A DNA stretch of 64,000 nucleotides from Salinisphaera sp. G21_0 (GCF_017744115.1 NZ_JAGHQW010000018.1:38784-102783); one strand, 5' to 3'; positions 39,429-48,528 are shown, numbered from the stretch's first letter. The notes: generated from the sequence alone by a model not told the origin. A program made the numbers and translations.

Positions 39429-40154
39429 TCAGTAATCTCCCCAGAGGTACTGCATCAGCGTAATCGCCACTACTGGCGCAGTTTCCGTTCTAAGCACACG
39501 GGGGCCTAATGCCAGTGGGTTAAAACGGTGGCCCTCAGCCAACTCAATTTCCTGAGCGGTTAAACCACCCTCCGGGCCAATCAGCAGAGATACCGATTCT
39601 GGCTGTGCAAAACCACTGAGTTTCTCTCTGGTTCGATGATGCAGCACAAAGTTCAGCTCGGTCCCCCGGGTGGTGAGCCAATCTTCCAGCTTAACGGGCG
39701 TATGTATGGTCGGTACGATATTACGGCCACACTGTTCACAGGCACTGATAGCCACCTGTTGCCAGTGTTTGACCCGTTTATCCAAACGTTCTGCATTCAG
39801 CTTCACCTCACAACGCTCACTCCATAATGGGGTAATGGCGGTAACACCCGCTTCCGTTGCCTTCTGAATGGCATAATCCATACGCTCACCACGGCTGAGT
39901 GTCTGACCCAGCTCAATAGTCAGGGGAGACTGGGCATCACCCTCGATAAACGATTCAAGATAAACGGTAACCGACTTTTTGCTAACGCTCTCTACGGTTC
40001 CCTGCCAGGCTCCCCCTTGACCATTAAACAGCACCAGGGGCTCTGAGGGTCTCATGCGCAAAACACGGCCGACATGATTGGCGGCATTTTCGGAAAGTTC
40101 GATAGAGCAGTCAGCCTGAAGCGGCTGCGCTGAATAAATACGGGGGTTTCTCAT
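39429..40154 (-). CDS. rsmE: 16S rRNA m3U1498 methyltransferase RsmE
   Basis: A 241-residue SPOUT-class methyltransferase that modifies U1498 of 16S rRNA using S-adenosylmethionine. The N-terminal PUA-like domain starts MRNPRIYSAQPL. The SPOUT knot at the C-terminus shows LLIGPEGGLTAQEIELA near 190 and LGPRVLRTETAPVVAI near 215. The length is normal. It lies 97 bp downstream of metF, separated by a large inverted repeat. Confidence 0.96.
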   Translation of the reverse strand: MRNPRIYSAQPLQADCSIELSENAANHVGRVLRMRPSEPLVLFNGQGGAWQGTVESVSKKSVTVYLESFIEGDAQSPLTIELGQTLSRGERMDYAIQKATEAGVTAITPLWSERCEVKLNAERLDKRVKHWQQVAISACEQCGRNIVPTIHTPVKLEDWLTTRGTELNFVLHHRTREKLSGFAQPESVSLLIGPEGGLTAQEIELAEGHRFNPLALGPRVLRTETAPVVAITLMQYLWGDY

Positions 40155-40170
40155 GGAGGGGCACTGGGTT

Positions 40171-40246
40171 GAGAGTTATGAGTTACGAGGGAATAGTTAG
40201 CAAGGATAATAATACCATTAACAATTCCCTCACAACTCATAACTCA
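40171..40246. repeat. Inverted repeat between metF and rsmE
   Basis: GAGTTATGAGTT and GAGGGAAT on the left pair with ATTCCCTC and AACTCATAACTC on the right, with a short AT-rich centre. The stem exceeds 20 bp with few mismatches. It could terminate metF transcription or be a mobile palindrome. Confidence 0.75.
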
Positions 40247-40251
40247 CGCCA

Positions 40252-41112
40252 TCAATCAGCAGAAATGCCCAGGTTATCGCAGATACCCTGGCAGGGGGCT
40301 GCCTGATTAAGCGTATAAAAGTGCAAACCCGGAGCACCACCTTGCAGTAACCTCTCACAGAGCCGGGTCACCACCTCTTCACCAAACTGTTTAATACTGC
40401 TGATATCATCGCCATAGGCTTCCAGTTGCTTACGAATCCATCTTGGAATCTCGGCACCACAGGCATCGGAAAAACGAGCCAGGCGGCTATAGTTGGTGAT
40501 CGGCATGATTCCGGGAACCACCGGGAGATCAATACCCAGTGACCGGGTACGCTCCAGGAAATAGAAATAACTGTCTGCATTAAAGAAATATTGGGTAATC
40601 GCCGAGTCCGCACCGGCATCCACCTTACGCTTGAAGTTTGCCAGATCCTTTTCCATATTGAGTGCCTGTGGATGGACCTCCGGATAAGCGGCAACCTCGA
40701 TATGGAAATGATCCCCGGTTTCAGTACGAATAAACTCCACCAGCTCATTGGCGTAGCGGAGTTCGCCACTGTCACGTCCCATTCCTGAAGGCAGATCACC
40801 TCTCAGGGCAACAATACGCTCTACGCCCTGGTCACGGTAAAAGTTCAGCAACTCTTTGATCTGCTCCCGGGAGTCACCAACGCAGGAAAGGTGAGGAGCG
40901 GTTGCTATACGTGTCTGGTTCTGAGTTGACAGCACAGTTTCAAGGGTTCTGTCCCGTGTTGAACCACCAGCTCCATAGGTCACCGAGAAAAATTCCGGTT
41001 GGTATCTGGCCAGACTGAGGGCATTCTGCTCAAGTTTTCGGGCACCCTCTTCTGTTTTAGTGGGAAAGAACTCAAAGCTGACAGGAGTATTATTGGTTAT
41101 TGTATTTGCCAT
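40252..41112 (-). CDS. metF: 5,10-methylenetetrahydrofolate reductase
   Basis: Reduces methylene-THF to methyl-THF with NADH, feeding methionine synthesis. 286 residues from the ATG at 41112; an upstream in-frame GTG at 41121 is possible. Family blocks: VSFEFFPTKTEEG at the start, FFSVTYGAGGSTRD near 38, RIVALRGDLP near 96, and AAYPEVHPQA near 132. It lies downstream of ahcY but is separated from it by a complete palindromic element, so co-transcription is doubtful. Confidence 0.96.
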   Translation of the reverse strand: MANTITNNTPVSFEFFPTKTEEGARKLEQNALSLARYQPEFFSVTYGAGGSTRDRTLETVLSTQNQTRIATAPHLSCVGDSREQIKELLNFYRDQGVERIVALRGDLPSGMGRDSGELRYANELVEFIRTETGDHFHIEVAAYPEVHPQALNMEKDLANFKRKVDAGADSAITQYFFNADSYFYFLERTRSLGIDLPVVPGIMPITNYSRLARFSDACGAEIPRWIRKQLEAYGDDISSIKQFGEEVVTRLCERLLQGGAPGLHFYTLNQAAPCQGICDNLGISAD

Positions 41113-41174
41113 GGTATTCACCAGCAGAGGTCGCTGGCTGGTAAAGAGACATCAGCCAGCGAAAAAGACATCCA

Positions 41175-41396
41175 GGAGGCTGTCCGAGAATAGACTGCCC
41201 TACCGGCAACCGCTCCTGCGTTGCTCTAGCTCCTGCATCCATGCAGTCGTGCGGAGGCAGCAAATCGGTCTAAAAATTCCATTTTGCTCGGCAAATAGCC
41301 CCGCTATTCACCTCACAAAACGGAATTTTTATCCTCAATTTTCTGCCATCCTCGCTACGGGGTCGCCTAGACGGGCGCTATTCTCGGTCAGCCTCC
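41175..41396. repeat. Complete palindromic element, first family
   Basis: A 222-bp element. The left end GGAGGCTGTCCGAGAATAG and the right end CTATTCTCGGTCAGCCTCC are inverted copies; inner arms also pair in part (GGCAGCAAATCGG... against TTTTCTGCC). It contains the 49-bp core shared with the second family (41203-41253). The right end abuts the ahcY stop codon, sharing one base. It encodes no protein. Confidence 0.88.
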
Positions 41397-42811
41397 TAGT
41401 ACTTGTAATCGTCGCTCTTGAAGGGGCCATCAACAGGTACATTGATGTAGTCAGCCTGGCCTTGAGTCAGCCGGGTAATCACACCACCAAAGCCTTCCAC
41501 CATATAGGCAGCGACTTCTTCATCCAGTTTCCTGGGTAGTACGGTCACCGCCAGCTTGTCTGATTTTTGATCGGCTGGCAGATCAGCAAATCCTGCTTCA
41601 TAAAGATGAATCTGAGCCAGAACCTGATTGGCAAAAGAACCGTCCATGATACGCGACGGGTGTCCGGTAGCATTACCCAGGTTCACCAGTCGCCCTTCGG
41701 ACAGCAGTATCAGGTGATCATTGCAAGAGTCATCCCGGACAATCTTGTGAACCTGCGGCTTGACCTCTTCCCAGGTCCAGTGGTCCCGCATGAACTGCGT
41801 GTCTATTTCGGTATCAAAATGGCCAATATTACAAACCACACAGCCATTTTTCAGGGCTTTCAGCATGTAGCGGTCACAGACATGGACGTTACCCGTGGTG
41901 GTCACCAGCAGGTCAGTAGTGGCCAGCAGCTCCCGATTGATAGAAGCTTCGGTGCCATCGTTAACACCATCAATGTAGGGTGATACCACTTCAAAGCCAT
42001 CCATACAGGCCTGCATGGCACAGATCGGATCCACTTCCGTTACCTTGACAATCATCCCTTCCTGACGCAACGAAGCGGCAGAACCTTTACCCACATCACC
42101 GTAACCAATCACCAGTGCTTTCTTGCCCGCCAGCAGATGGTCGGTGGCCCGCTTGATGGCATCATTCAGAGAGTGGCGACAGCCATACTTGTTGTCGTTT
42201 TTACTTTTGGTAACCGCATCATTGACGTTGATTGCCGGTACTTTCAGGGTGCCTTTTTCCAGCATTTCCAGCAGGCGGTGAACCCCGGTGGTGGTCTCTT
42301 CAGAAATGCCGTGAATGTTGTCCAGCAGTGCAGGGTACTTGTCGTGTAACAGCAGTGTCAGGTCACCGCCGTCATCCAGCACCATGTTGGCATGCCATGG
42401 CTTACCGGCACCATCGAGGACCGTCTGCTCGATGCACCACCAGAACTCTTCTTCGGTCTCACCCTTCCAGGCAAATACTGGTATGCCCGCAGCTGCAATG
42501 GCGGCGGCGGCGTGATCCTGAGTAGAAAAGATATTACAGGAAGACCAGCGTACCTCAGCACCTAGCACTACCAGCGTTTCAATCAGTACTGCAGTCTGGA
42601 TGGTCATATGAATGCAGCCCATGATCTTTGCGCCTTTCAGTGGCTGAGAATCACGGTATTTGGCTCTGATCGCCATCAGTGCCGGCATTTCACCTTCGGC
42701 AATCTGAATCTCACGCCTACCCCAGTCCGCCAGGGAAATATCAGCCACCCGGTAGTCCGAGCCCTTGGTGGAGCTTTGCAAATCAGCAGTTAACTCAGGG
42801 TTAGCACTCAT
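41396..42811 (-). CDS. ahcY: Adenosylhomocysteinase
   Basis: Hydrolyses S-adenosylhomocysteine to adenosine and homocysteine with bound NAD, relieving product inhibition of methyltransferases. 471 residues. Blocks: [16 protein letters not shown] near 64, [15 protein letters not shown] near 90, NAD site [11 protein letters not shown] near 260, and the C-terminal PFKSDDYKY typical of the family. It is preceded by a perfect palindrome (42871-42896) matching one before sahR-metK. The TAG stop touches the end of a palindromic element, which left the protein intact. Confidence 0.97.
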   Translation of the reverse strand: MSANPELTADLQSSTKGSDYRVADISLADWGRREIQIAEGEMPALMAIRAKYRDSQPLKGAKIMGCIHMTIQTAVLIETLVVLGAEVRWSSCNIFSTQDHAAAAIAAAGIPVFAWKGETEEEFWWCIEQTVLDGAGKPWHANMVLDDGGDLTLLLHDKYPALLDNIHGISEETTTGVHRLLEMLEKGTLKVPAINVNDAVTKSKNDNKYGCRHSLNDAIKRATDHLLAGKKALVIGYGDVGKGSAASLRQEGMIVKVTEVDPICAMQACMDGFEVVSPYIDGVNDGTEASINRELLATTDLLVTTTGNVHVCDRYMLKALKNGCVVCNIGHFDTEIDTQFMRDHWTWEEVKPQVHKIVRDDSCNDHLILLSEGRLVNLGNATGHPSRIMDGSFANQVLAQIHLYEAGFADLPADQKSDKLAVTVLPRKLDEEVAAYMVEGFGGVITRLTQGQADYINVPVDGPFKSDDYKY

Positions 42812-42870
42812 AAAACGTATCCTGTTCTGCGTATTATCCGAATTGGTATAGATTCTAGCAGCGGCAACAA

Positions 42871-42896
42871 TCTATATCAATAAATTTTGATATAGA
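42871..42896 (-). promoter_or_regulatory. Probable SahR operator upstream of ahcY
   Basis: Perfect 10-bp inverted repeat TCTATATCAA / TTGATATAGA with a 6-bp spacer, about 60 bp before the ahcY start. The same arms and spacer length recur at 46295-46320 before the ArsR-type regulator gene. ArsR-family proteins bind such palindromes as dimers, so negative control by the SahR-like protein is likely. Confidence 0.75.
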
Positions 42897-42989
42897 CTTA
42901 TTGCTTGAACTATTACTGGCAATTTCAAGTCCAATGCTCCCCTTACAAAGAGCCTTGACAATCGAATTATTAATCACCGGTAAACCATC

Positions 42990-43868
42990 ATGCAGACTTC
43001 AAACTCTAATTCATCAATTCCATATATTCGTTTAAACAACATTTCTAATCCCGAAAATGAAGCTTCCGGAAACTACACAAAACAGGCAGAAGGAAATTTT
43101 AGTGGGCACAGAGTTGAAAAATTTGAACCGGATTCACATAGCCAGAGTCATTTATTGGATACAACAAATACACAACAAATGAAAAGTCATAATTTACTTT
43201 ATGATCGTGTCAGTAAAGCCCTGGAACAGAAATTTCATGGCTCAGAGAAAGCTTCCAAAAGAAAACTGGTAGCCAAGGGTGCGTTACCAGAAATAGGTGC
43301 AAATGTTCTTGGTGGCGCTTTGCTTGGTTTGCAGCCCATTCTTGTTGCCACTAGAGGCATTGCAGCAACTGCTGTTTTAGTTGGAATTACAGTGGACTCA
43401 TCAGCCTTACCTGGCTGCGCTCACGACGTGAATGCAAAACATTTCTTCCATGAAAAAAAATGGTTCCAGCATTTAGTTGGCAAAGGGCATATGGAACTGT
43501 TTTTGAAAGAAGTACCTGAAGACGATGATATAAACGCATTAGAAGCCTGCGTAGTGAAAATCAATGAACAACTATCGGAAGAGCAATTTGATAATACCTA
43601 TAAATCCCTCAAAAAAGCACTACGTTGGAAAAACAGTAGAAGACTTAAGCAAGAGTTAAAAACTATGGGGCCTCATGCTTTCAACATATATCTGGACCTG
43701 GCGAAACAGCGACAAATTGAAAATCAACGTACGAATGTCTCACTCATCAGCAGTAGTCATACTGATGAGGTGACACACTTATCGGAAGAAATGGAAAAGT
43801 TACAAAAAGCCCTTCTGGATTCAAAGAAAGCTGGTATCGACAATCCTGCCTTTACCGATGACATTTAG
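42990..43868 (+). CDS. Hypothetical protein with hydrophobic hairpin; candidate effector
   Basis: A 292-residue protein with no recognised family. The first 90 residues are polar and Ser/Asn-rich. Residues about 101-141 are hydrophobic in two lobes (NVLGGALLGLQPILVATRG and AATAVLVGITV), enough for a membrane hairpin. The remainder is charged and helical, ending in LSEEMEKLQKALLDSKKAG. It starts with ATG at 42990 and stands alone between ahcY and metK, which it splits. The layout resembles that of the paralog array at the right end of the window, but I see no sequence match. Confidence 0.6.
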   Translation: MQTSNSNSSIPYIRLNNISNPENEASGNYTKQAEGNFSGHRVEKFEPDSHSQSHLLDTTNTQQMKSHNLLYDRVSKALEQKFHGSEKASKRKLVAKGALPEIGANVLGGALLGLQPILVATRGIAATAVLVGITVDSSALPGCAHDVNAKHFFHEKKWFQHLVGKGHMELFLKEVPEDDDINALEACVVKINEQLSEEQFDNTYKSLKKALRWKNSRRLKQELKTMGPHAFNIYLDLAKQRQIENQRTNVSLISSSHTDEVTHLSEEMEKLQKALLDSKKAGIDNPAFTDDI

Positions 43869-43891
43869 TCTTTCCTCCAGACAGACAACAG

Positions 43892-43913
43892 TAAGTAGTT
43901 GACCAACTACTTA
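43892..43913. repeat. Solo end-palindrome of the second element family
   Basis: TAAGTAGTTGACCAACTACTTA consists of the two outer ends of the element at 36825-37034 joined directly. It lies 24 bp past the stop of the hypothetical hairpin protein. It is either an excision footprint or a minimal element. Confidence 0.65.
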
Positions 43914-43948
43914 TATGGGCAGCATTACCACTGCCCTGACTCCAGTGA

Positions 43949-45112
43949 TTAAAGGCCTGCTGCCTTGCGAAGCTGTTCCGCTTTATCGGTACGCTCCCAG
44001 GTGAATTCGGCCTCTTCCCGGCCAAAGTGGCCATAGGCTGCCGTGGACTGATAGATTGGACGCTTGAGATCCAGCATCTTCACCAGTCCACCGGCACGCA
44101 AATCAAAATATTCACGAACCAGTTCAACGATACGCTCATCGGACACCTTACCGGTGCCAAATGTGTTAATGGAAATCGAGGTAGGCTCAGAAACACCAAT
44201 GGCGTAGGACACCTGAATTTCACAACGATCCGCCAAACCGGCGGCAACAATGTTCTTGGCGACATAACGGCCTGCGTAGGCGGCAGAACGGTCAACCTTG
44301 GATGGATCCTTACCGGAGAATGCACCACCGCCATGACGGGCCATGCCACCGTAGGTATCAACAATAATCTTGCGTCCGGTCAGTCCACAGTCACCAACAG
44401 GCCCGCCAATCACAAATATACCCGTCGGGTTAATGTGGTATTTGGTGTCTTCATGGAGCCAGCCTTCCGGGAATACAGGCTTGATAATCTGCTCCAGCAC
44501 TTCACGACGAATTTCATCCAGAGAGACATCCGGAGAGTGCTGGGTAGAAAGCACAACGGCATCAACACTCTGCACCTTGCCATTCTGGTCGTAACGCATG
44601 GTTACCTGACTCTTGGCGTCAGGACGCAACCAGGGTAACACACCATTCTTGCGCAACTGCGCCTGGCGCTTAACCAGCTCATGGGCATAGTAAATGGGAG
44701 CAGGCATCAGCACCGGTGTTTCATTGGTAGCATAACCAAACATCAGGCCCTGATCACCAGCACCCTGTTCACGCTCATCGGTTTCATCAACACCAACGGC
44801 AATGTCCGGAGACTGCTTGCCAATGGCATTCAGAACCGCAACGCACTCACCATCGAAGCCCAGGTCTCCATGGTTATAACCAATGCTGGTGACGACATTA
44901 CGAACCAGCTCTTCAATATCAACATAGGTTGTGGTGCGCACTTCACCGGCAACAATCACCATGCCGGTTTTCACCATGGTTTCTACCGCAACCCGTGCTT
45001 CCGGGTCATCCTTGATGATGGCGTCCAGAATAGCATCAGAAATCTGGTCAGCAATTTTGTCTGGATGCCCTTCAGATACCGACTCCGATGTGAATAGCGA
45101 ATACTCAGACAT
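43949..45112 (-). CDS. metK: S-adenosylmethionine synthetase
   Basis: Makes S-adenosylmethionine from methionine and ATP. 387 residues from the ATG at 45112 ([19 protein letters not shown], the standard family start); the frame is open 16 codons further but without homology. Blocks: [25 protein letters not shown] near 118, and [19 protein letters not shown] near 260. It lies 101 bp after the sahR-like gene on the same strand, so both are probably one operon. Confidence 0.97.
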   Translation of the reverse strand: MSEYSLFTSESVSEGHPDKIADQISDAILDAIIKDDPEARVAVETMVKTGMVIVAGEVRTTTYVDIEELVRNVVTSIGYNHGDLGFDGECVAVLNAIGKQSPDIAVGVDETDEREQGAGDQGLMFGYATNETPVLMPAPIYYAHELVKRQAQLRKNGVLPWLRPDAKSQVTMRYDQNGKVQSVDAVVLSTQHSPDVSLDEIRREVLEQIIKPVFPEGWLHEDTKYHINPTGIFVIGGPVGDCGLTGRKIIVDTYGGMARHGGGAFSGKDPSKVDRSAAYAGRYVAKNIVAAGLADRCEIQVSYAIGVSEPTSISINTFGTGKVSDERIVELVREYFDLRAGGLVKMLDLKRPIYQSTAAYGHFGREEAEFTWERTDKAEQLRKAAGL

Positions 45113-45213
45113 AGCCGTTTTACCCTCTTGAAAAAATTGAGTGCGCCTCTTTGATTCCATGAAACCGTCTGTTCATAAAATACGTTCAATTGAGGCGTTA
45201 ACCAGGTCATCGT

Positions 45214-46176
45214 TTATCCGGCAAGGAAGAAACGTCGGACCTGGATCTGAAAACCATTGCGTAACCCCAGATACTGGGATTCACCGCTGATTAATCCCGC
45301 TTTATCCGCCCATTGAGCCAACTCGCCGGCACTGAAACCAAGCCACAGATCACCACAGGACTCCCGAACCCAGTCCTGGTCATGATGGCTGAGTTCACTG
45401 ATAAACAGGCTCCCACCGGGCTTCAATAGTCGGGAAGACCAGTTAAAGATATCCGCCGGGCTGGGAACATGATGCAGCACCATATTGATGACGATACAGT
45501 CAAAGGCGCTGGTCATGTTGCTCAGCGACTGGATCTCGCCATGAACAAAAGTGACATTGCCAATGCCTTGCTGTTTGGCCAGCGCCCGGGAGTAACTCAG
45601 CATTTTTTCCGAGTTATCCAGTGCGTAAACCAGCTTGAACACAGAGGCGAGTGTTGGCAGAAAATTTCCCTCACCGGGACCAAGCTCAAGGGCCAGGCTC
45701 TGTTCAGGAAAGTCAGTAGTCTCAATAAGGTCTGCCACCGTTTCAGCATAGAGCTGGTGCTCGGCAATCAGCTCCTGGTGCTGACGGAATTCTTCGCTAT
45801 TCCGGGCAAAAAATGCCTGGGACAGTTCCGCCCGCTGCAGGCGAATGGCCTGAAGCTGTTCGGCAAGATCATGAGGTAGCGGTATACCATCCACCGCCTG
45901 AAACAATGAGCGGACAACCCCTTCGAGATGACCTGCCGATGTGGGCAGGGCCCGACGGTAGAAAACCGTGTTGCCTTCTTTACGGGTTGAGACTAGCCCG
46001 GCCTGAGACAACACCTTCAAATGATGGCTCATGGCTGGCTGACGCATGGCAAACACACCGCTCAGCTCCAGCACACCGAGAGACTCTGTGCTCAAGACCC
46101 TGAGAATCTGTAATCTCAGAACATCACCACTGGCTTTGCTCACCGTGGCCAGCTGCTCAAAAGCATCCGTCAACAC
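45214..46176 (-). CDS. sahR: ArsR-family regulator fused to a methyltransferase domain, SahR-like
   Basis: A 320-residue protein. Residues about 1-95 are an ArsR winged helix (LGVLELSGVFAMRQPAMSHHLKVLSQAGLV, read in parts, with the recognition helix QPAMSHHL). Residues about 140-310 are a class I methyltransferase fold with SAM-binding motif LELGPGEGNF and VNMVLHHV. SahR regulators of the methionine cycle respond to S-adenosylhomocysteine, and some carry this fusion. Supporting context: it is immediately upstream of metK, and matching palindromes precede it and ahcY. The start is GTG at 46176, with GGAAAGGA upstream. The ligand is inferred from family knowledge. Confidence 0.85.
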   Translation of the reverse strand: MLTDAFEQLATVSKASGDVLRLQILRVLSTESLGVLELSGVFAMRQPAMSHHLKVLSQAGLVSTRKEGNTVFYRRALPTSAGHLEGVVRSLFQAVDGIPLPHDLAEQLQAIRLQRAELSQAFFARNSEEFRQHQELIAEHQLYAETVADLIETTDFPEQSLALELGPGEGNFLPTLASVFKLVYALDNSEKMLSYSRALAKQQGIGNVTFVHGEIQSLSNMTSAFDCIVINMVLHHVPSPADIFNWSSRLLKPGGSLFISELSHHDQDWVRESCGDLWLGFSAGELAQWADKAGLISGESQYLGLRNGFQIQVRRFFLAG

Positions 46177-46184
46177 ACGTCATC

Positions 46185-46229
46185 CTTTCCAATCACTTAC
46201 TTTCCAATCACTTACTTTCCAATCACTTA
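46185..46229. repeat. Three tandem 15-bp repeats in the sahR leader
   Basis: Three identical copies of CTTTCCAATCACTTA, directly before the sahR start codon. On the coding strand each copy carries GGAAAG, so the repeat multiplies a Shine-Dalgarno-like sequence. Copy number could vary by slippage. Confidence 0.8.
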
Positions 46230-46294
46230 AGCACAGTAAATCATTGACTCATTTACCGGGATATTCGAAGGGAGGAGTTTAGCAAGAGCCAAAA

Positions 46295-46320
46295 TCTATA
46301 TCAAAATATTTTTATATACA
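46295..46320 (-). promoter_or_regulatory. Probable SahR operator upstream of sahR-metK
   Basis: TCTATATCAA, 6-bp spacer, TTTATATACA: the left arm is identical to the ahcY site, the right arm differs at two of ten bases, and the spacing is the same. It lies about 120 bp before the sahR start, consistent with autoregulation. Confidence 0.7.
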
Positions 46321-46410
46321 ATCAATAGACACAAGAAATCCAATCTCTGCACTATATTTATCCAGCACTTTCTGTGCCCGAATTAAGGCAACTGCTGAGC
46401 ATCAGTATTA

Positions 46411-46586
46411 GGAGGCTGTCCGAGAATAGACTGCCCTACTGCGGAGGCAGAAAATTGGTCTAAAAATCCACTTTTGTTCGGCAAATAGCCCCGCTATTCA
46501 CCTCACAAAACTGAGTTTTTATCCTCTATTTTCTGCCGTCCTCACTACGGGGTCGCCTAGACGGGCGCTATTCTCGGACAGCCTCC
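46411..46586. repeat. Complete palindromic element, first family (short form)
   Basis: A 176-bp element, ends GGAGGCTGTCCGAGAATAG and CTATTCTCGGACAGCCTCC, perfect inverted copies. It lacks the 49-bp core present at 41203-41253. It sits just before the nucleotide transporter gene. Confidence 0.88.
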
Positions 46587-46622
46587 CGGAAGCAATAACG
46601 GGAGGTAGGAAACACGCTGTAT

Positions 46623-48062
46623 ATGACTAAAAATTCATCCAGAAACGTTGCTGGCAATTCAAATTCAATGCTTTATCTGCAAATTGCCATGCTGTCCTGT
46701 TGCACCTTCAACTTTGACATACTCTGGAACCTGAAAGAGTCGCTGCTCATTACCCGTCTTGGTGCGGAAGCCATTCCCTTCATCAAGTTGATCGTTGTCA
46801 TGCCTGTCGCTTTTATTTTTTTAATCACCTACAGCTTTCTGGCTAACCGGCTCAGTAAACGTACCCTGTTTGCCGTTGCGTTAATCCCTTTTCTGATCTG
46901 GATGCCATTGTTTTCCATGGTTATTTATCCAAACCTGGAGTCTTTCGCCCCCACCGCAGCGCTTGCCCTCCTGTCCCCACTCATCCATGCAAACCTGCAA
47001 TTTATTGTCGGCATGGTCTATTACTGGCCCCTGACGCTGTTCTTTGCCGTGGCGGAACTCTGGGGGTCGGCGGTGATCTGCACCCTCTTCTGGACAGCCG
47101 TCAATGATTTCCACAATGCCCAGAGTGCCACCCGGCAATATCCCCTGATCACCATGATCGGCAGCAGCGCATCCATTATTTCCGGCCCAATGCTTTACTA
47201 CTGCGTTTCCAGGGGAGTTATGGCCCCGGATTCAGGCTGGCAGGAGAGCCTGGAGATCTTATCACTTCTGTTCGTGCTTTTCGGGCTGTTGATTCTGCTG
47301 CTCAATGAATACTGCTGCCACTTAACTTCGAAAAACCTCACAGATCCCACCAGCCAGAAGACACACACCCCGACCAACCTGCCGTTGCTGGCCAGCGCAC
47401 GATACCTGTTGCGCTGCCCGTACCTGGCCAGCATTGCGCTGGTTATGCTGGCTTATTGCATCGCCATTAACATGGTTGAGCTGGCCTGGAAAAGCCAGCT
47501 GGTGCAGCTGTACCCCTGTGAGGCAGACTACTCGATGTTTATGGGCAAGGTGGCCATGATCAGCGGCATAGGCAGTCTTATCTGTGGTCTGCTAACGCCA
47601 ACCCTGCTGAAGATCAGTTGGTGGGCAGCGGCTTTTGCAACCCCCATCATTCTGACAGCCACGGCCCTGCCTTTTTTTCTCCTGGCCATGTTTCAGAAAT
47701 CACAGGTCAGCTTGTTCGGTATCTGTTATATGGATCTGACCATGATCGGCTTGCAGATCGGCATGTACTGCCATGCCCTCGGCAAGTCGGCAAAATACAC
47801 GCTGTTTGATGCCACCAAGGAGATCTCTTTCGTACCTCTTGATGCTGAGCGAAAGTACAAGGGGAAAGCGGCTATTGAGTTAGTGGTGAGTCGGGTTGGC
47901 AAATCAGGCAGCTCTTTCTTTCAACAGATTTTAATTACCCTTTTTGGCTCCCTCAGCCTTGCCATGTCCTGGCTGGCAGGGGCTTTTATACTGGCCATTG
48001 CCCTGTGGCTAATCGCCATCAAGCATTTGGGCAGACATTACCATGAGCGAACAGAACCATAA
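46623..48062 (+). CDS. ATP/ADP translocase, NTT/Tlc family
   Basis: A 479-residue inner membrane protein with about 12 hydrophobic segments. The family exchanges ATP and ADP, or imports nucleotides, across the membrane; it is known from rickettsiae, chlamydiae and plastids and is typical of bacteria living inside eukaryotic cells. Diagnostic segments: NLKESLLIT with K38-E39, then GAEAIPFIKL (about 36-56); TLFFAVAELWGSAV near 138; and near 396 LFDATKEISFVPLD followed by KGKAAIELVVSRVGKSG. The length is slightly below the usual 490-530. No signal peptide; cytosolic ends. It stands alone after a palindromic element. Family assignment is firm; the exact substrate is not readable from sequence. 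Confidence 0.9.
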   Translation: MTKNSSRNVAGNSNSMLYLQIAMLSCCTFNFDILWNLKESLLITRLGAEAIPFIKLIVVMPVAFIFLITYSFLANRLSKRTLFAVALIPFLIWMPLFSMVIYPNLESFAPTAALALLSPLIHANLQFIVGMVYYWPLTLFFAVAELWGSAVICTLFWTAVNDFHNAQSATRQYPLITMIGSSASIISGPMLYYCVSRGVMAPDSGWQESLEILSLLFVLFGLLILLLNEYCCHLTSKNLTDPTSQKTHTPTNLPLLASARYLLRCPYLASIALVMLAYCIAINMVELAWKSQLVQLYPCEADYSMFMGKVAMISGIGSLICGLLTPTLLKISWWAAAFATPIILTATALPFFLLAMFQKSQVSLFGICYMDLTMIGLQIGMYCHALGKSAKYTLFDATKEISFVPLDAERKYKGKAAIELVVSRVGKSGSSFFQQILITLFGSLSLAMSWLAGAFILAIALWLIAIKHLGRHYHERTEP

Positions 48063-48099
48063 AACTGACCAACTGATGCCCGGATTGTGAAGCCTGTCT

Positions 48100-48528
48100 T
48101 TATTTCCAGTGCTTATCGATCAGCATTGCTCCTTCCGGAATATGGCCTGCACAACCAGGCACAGGACACTGAGGATAACCTGAAATGTTCACGCCATTCA
48201 GACCCCAGGACCAGATGCCATCCTGGCGGTAGTCATGCATCACTTCCTTATTACTGACATAGGTATTGGAGTCATTCTGCTGGCCAGCGGCCATCCGGCA
48301 TTTTGTACAGTATTCGTCATGCATTTTTCCTTCTTCACCAGCAGTTTTGGCATTTTTTTTACCGTCAACCTTGATCTTGTAATCTGACAGCGCTCTCTGG
48401 TTACTCTGTGGCAAAGATTGCTTTGACTCTATCGACATGGCTCTCTTATGGACAGTTTTCTCCTTCTTTGATTCTGGCGTGGTAAAACTATCCCTGGGTA
48501 GCGGTTGGTTGCCAGCTAAGGGGCTCAT
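48100..48528 (-). CDS. Small hypothetical protein with paired-cysteine motif
   Basis: A 142-residue protein of no recognised family. The first 70 residues are polar and disordered. The C-terminal half carries C74-x2-C77 and C121-x4-C126 (CPVPGC), which could bind zinc, and the Trp-rich GIWSWGLNGV. ATG at 48528 with GGAGG five bases upstream, so translation looks real. Convergent with the translocase gene. Confidence 0.6.
   Translation of the reverse strand: MSPLAGNQPLPRDSFTTPESKKEKTVHKRAMSIESKQSLPQSNQRALSDYKIKVDGKKNAKTAGEEGKMHDEYCTKCRMAAGQQNDSNTYVSNKEVMHDYRQDGIWSWGLNGVNISGYPQCPVPGCAGHIPEGAMLIDKHWK

Noticed and set aside
42812..42989. S-adenosylhomocysteine riboswitch before ahcY
   Set aside because: No paired-element pattern of the SAH motif was found; the perfect palindrome and a SahR-like regulator explain control better.
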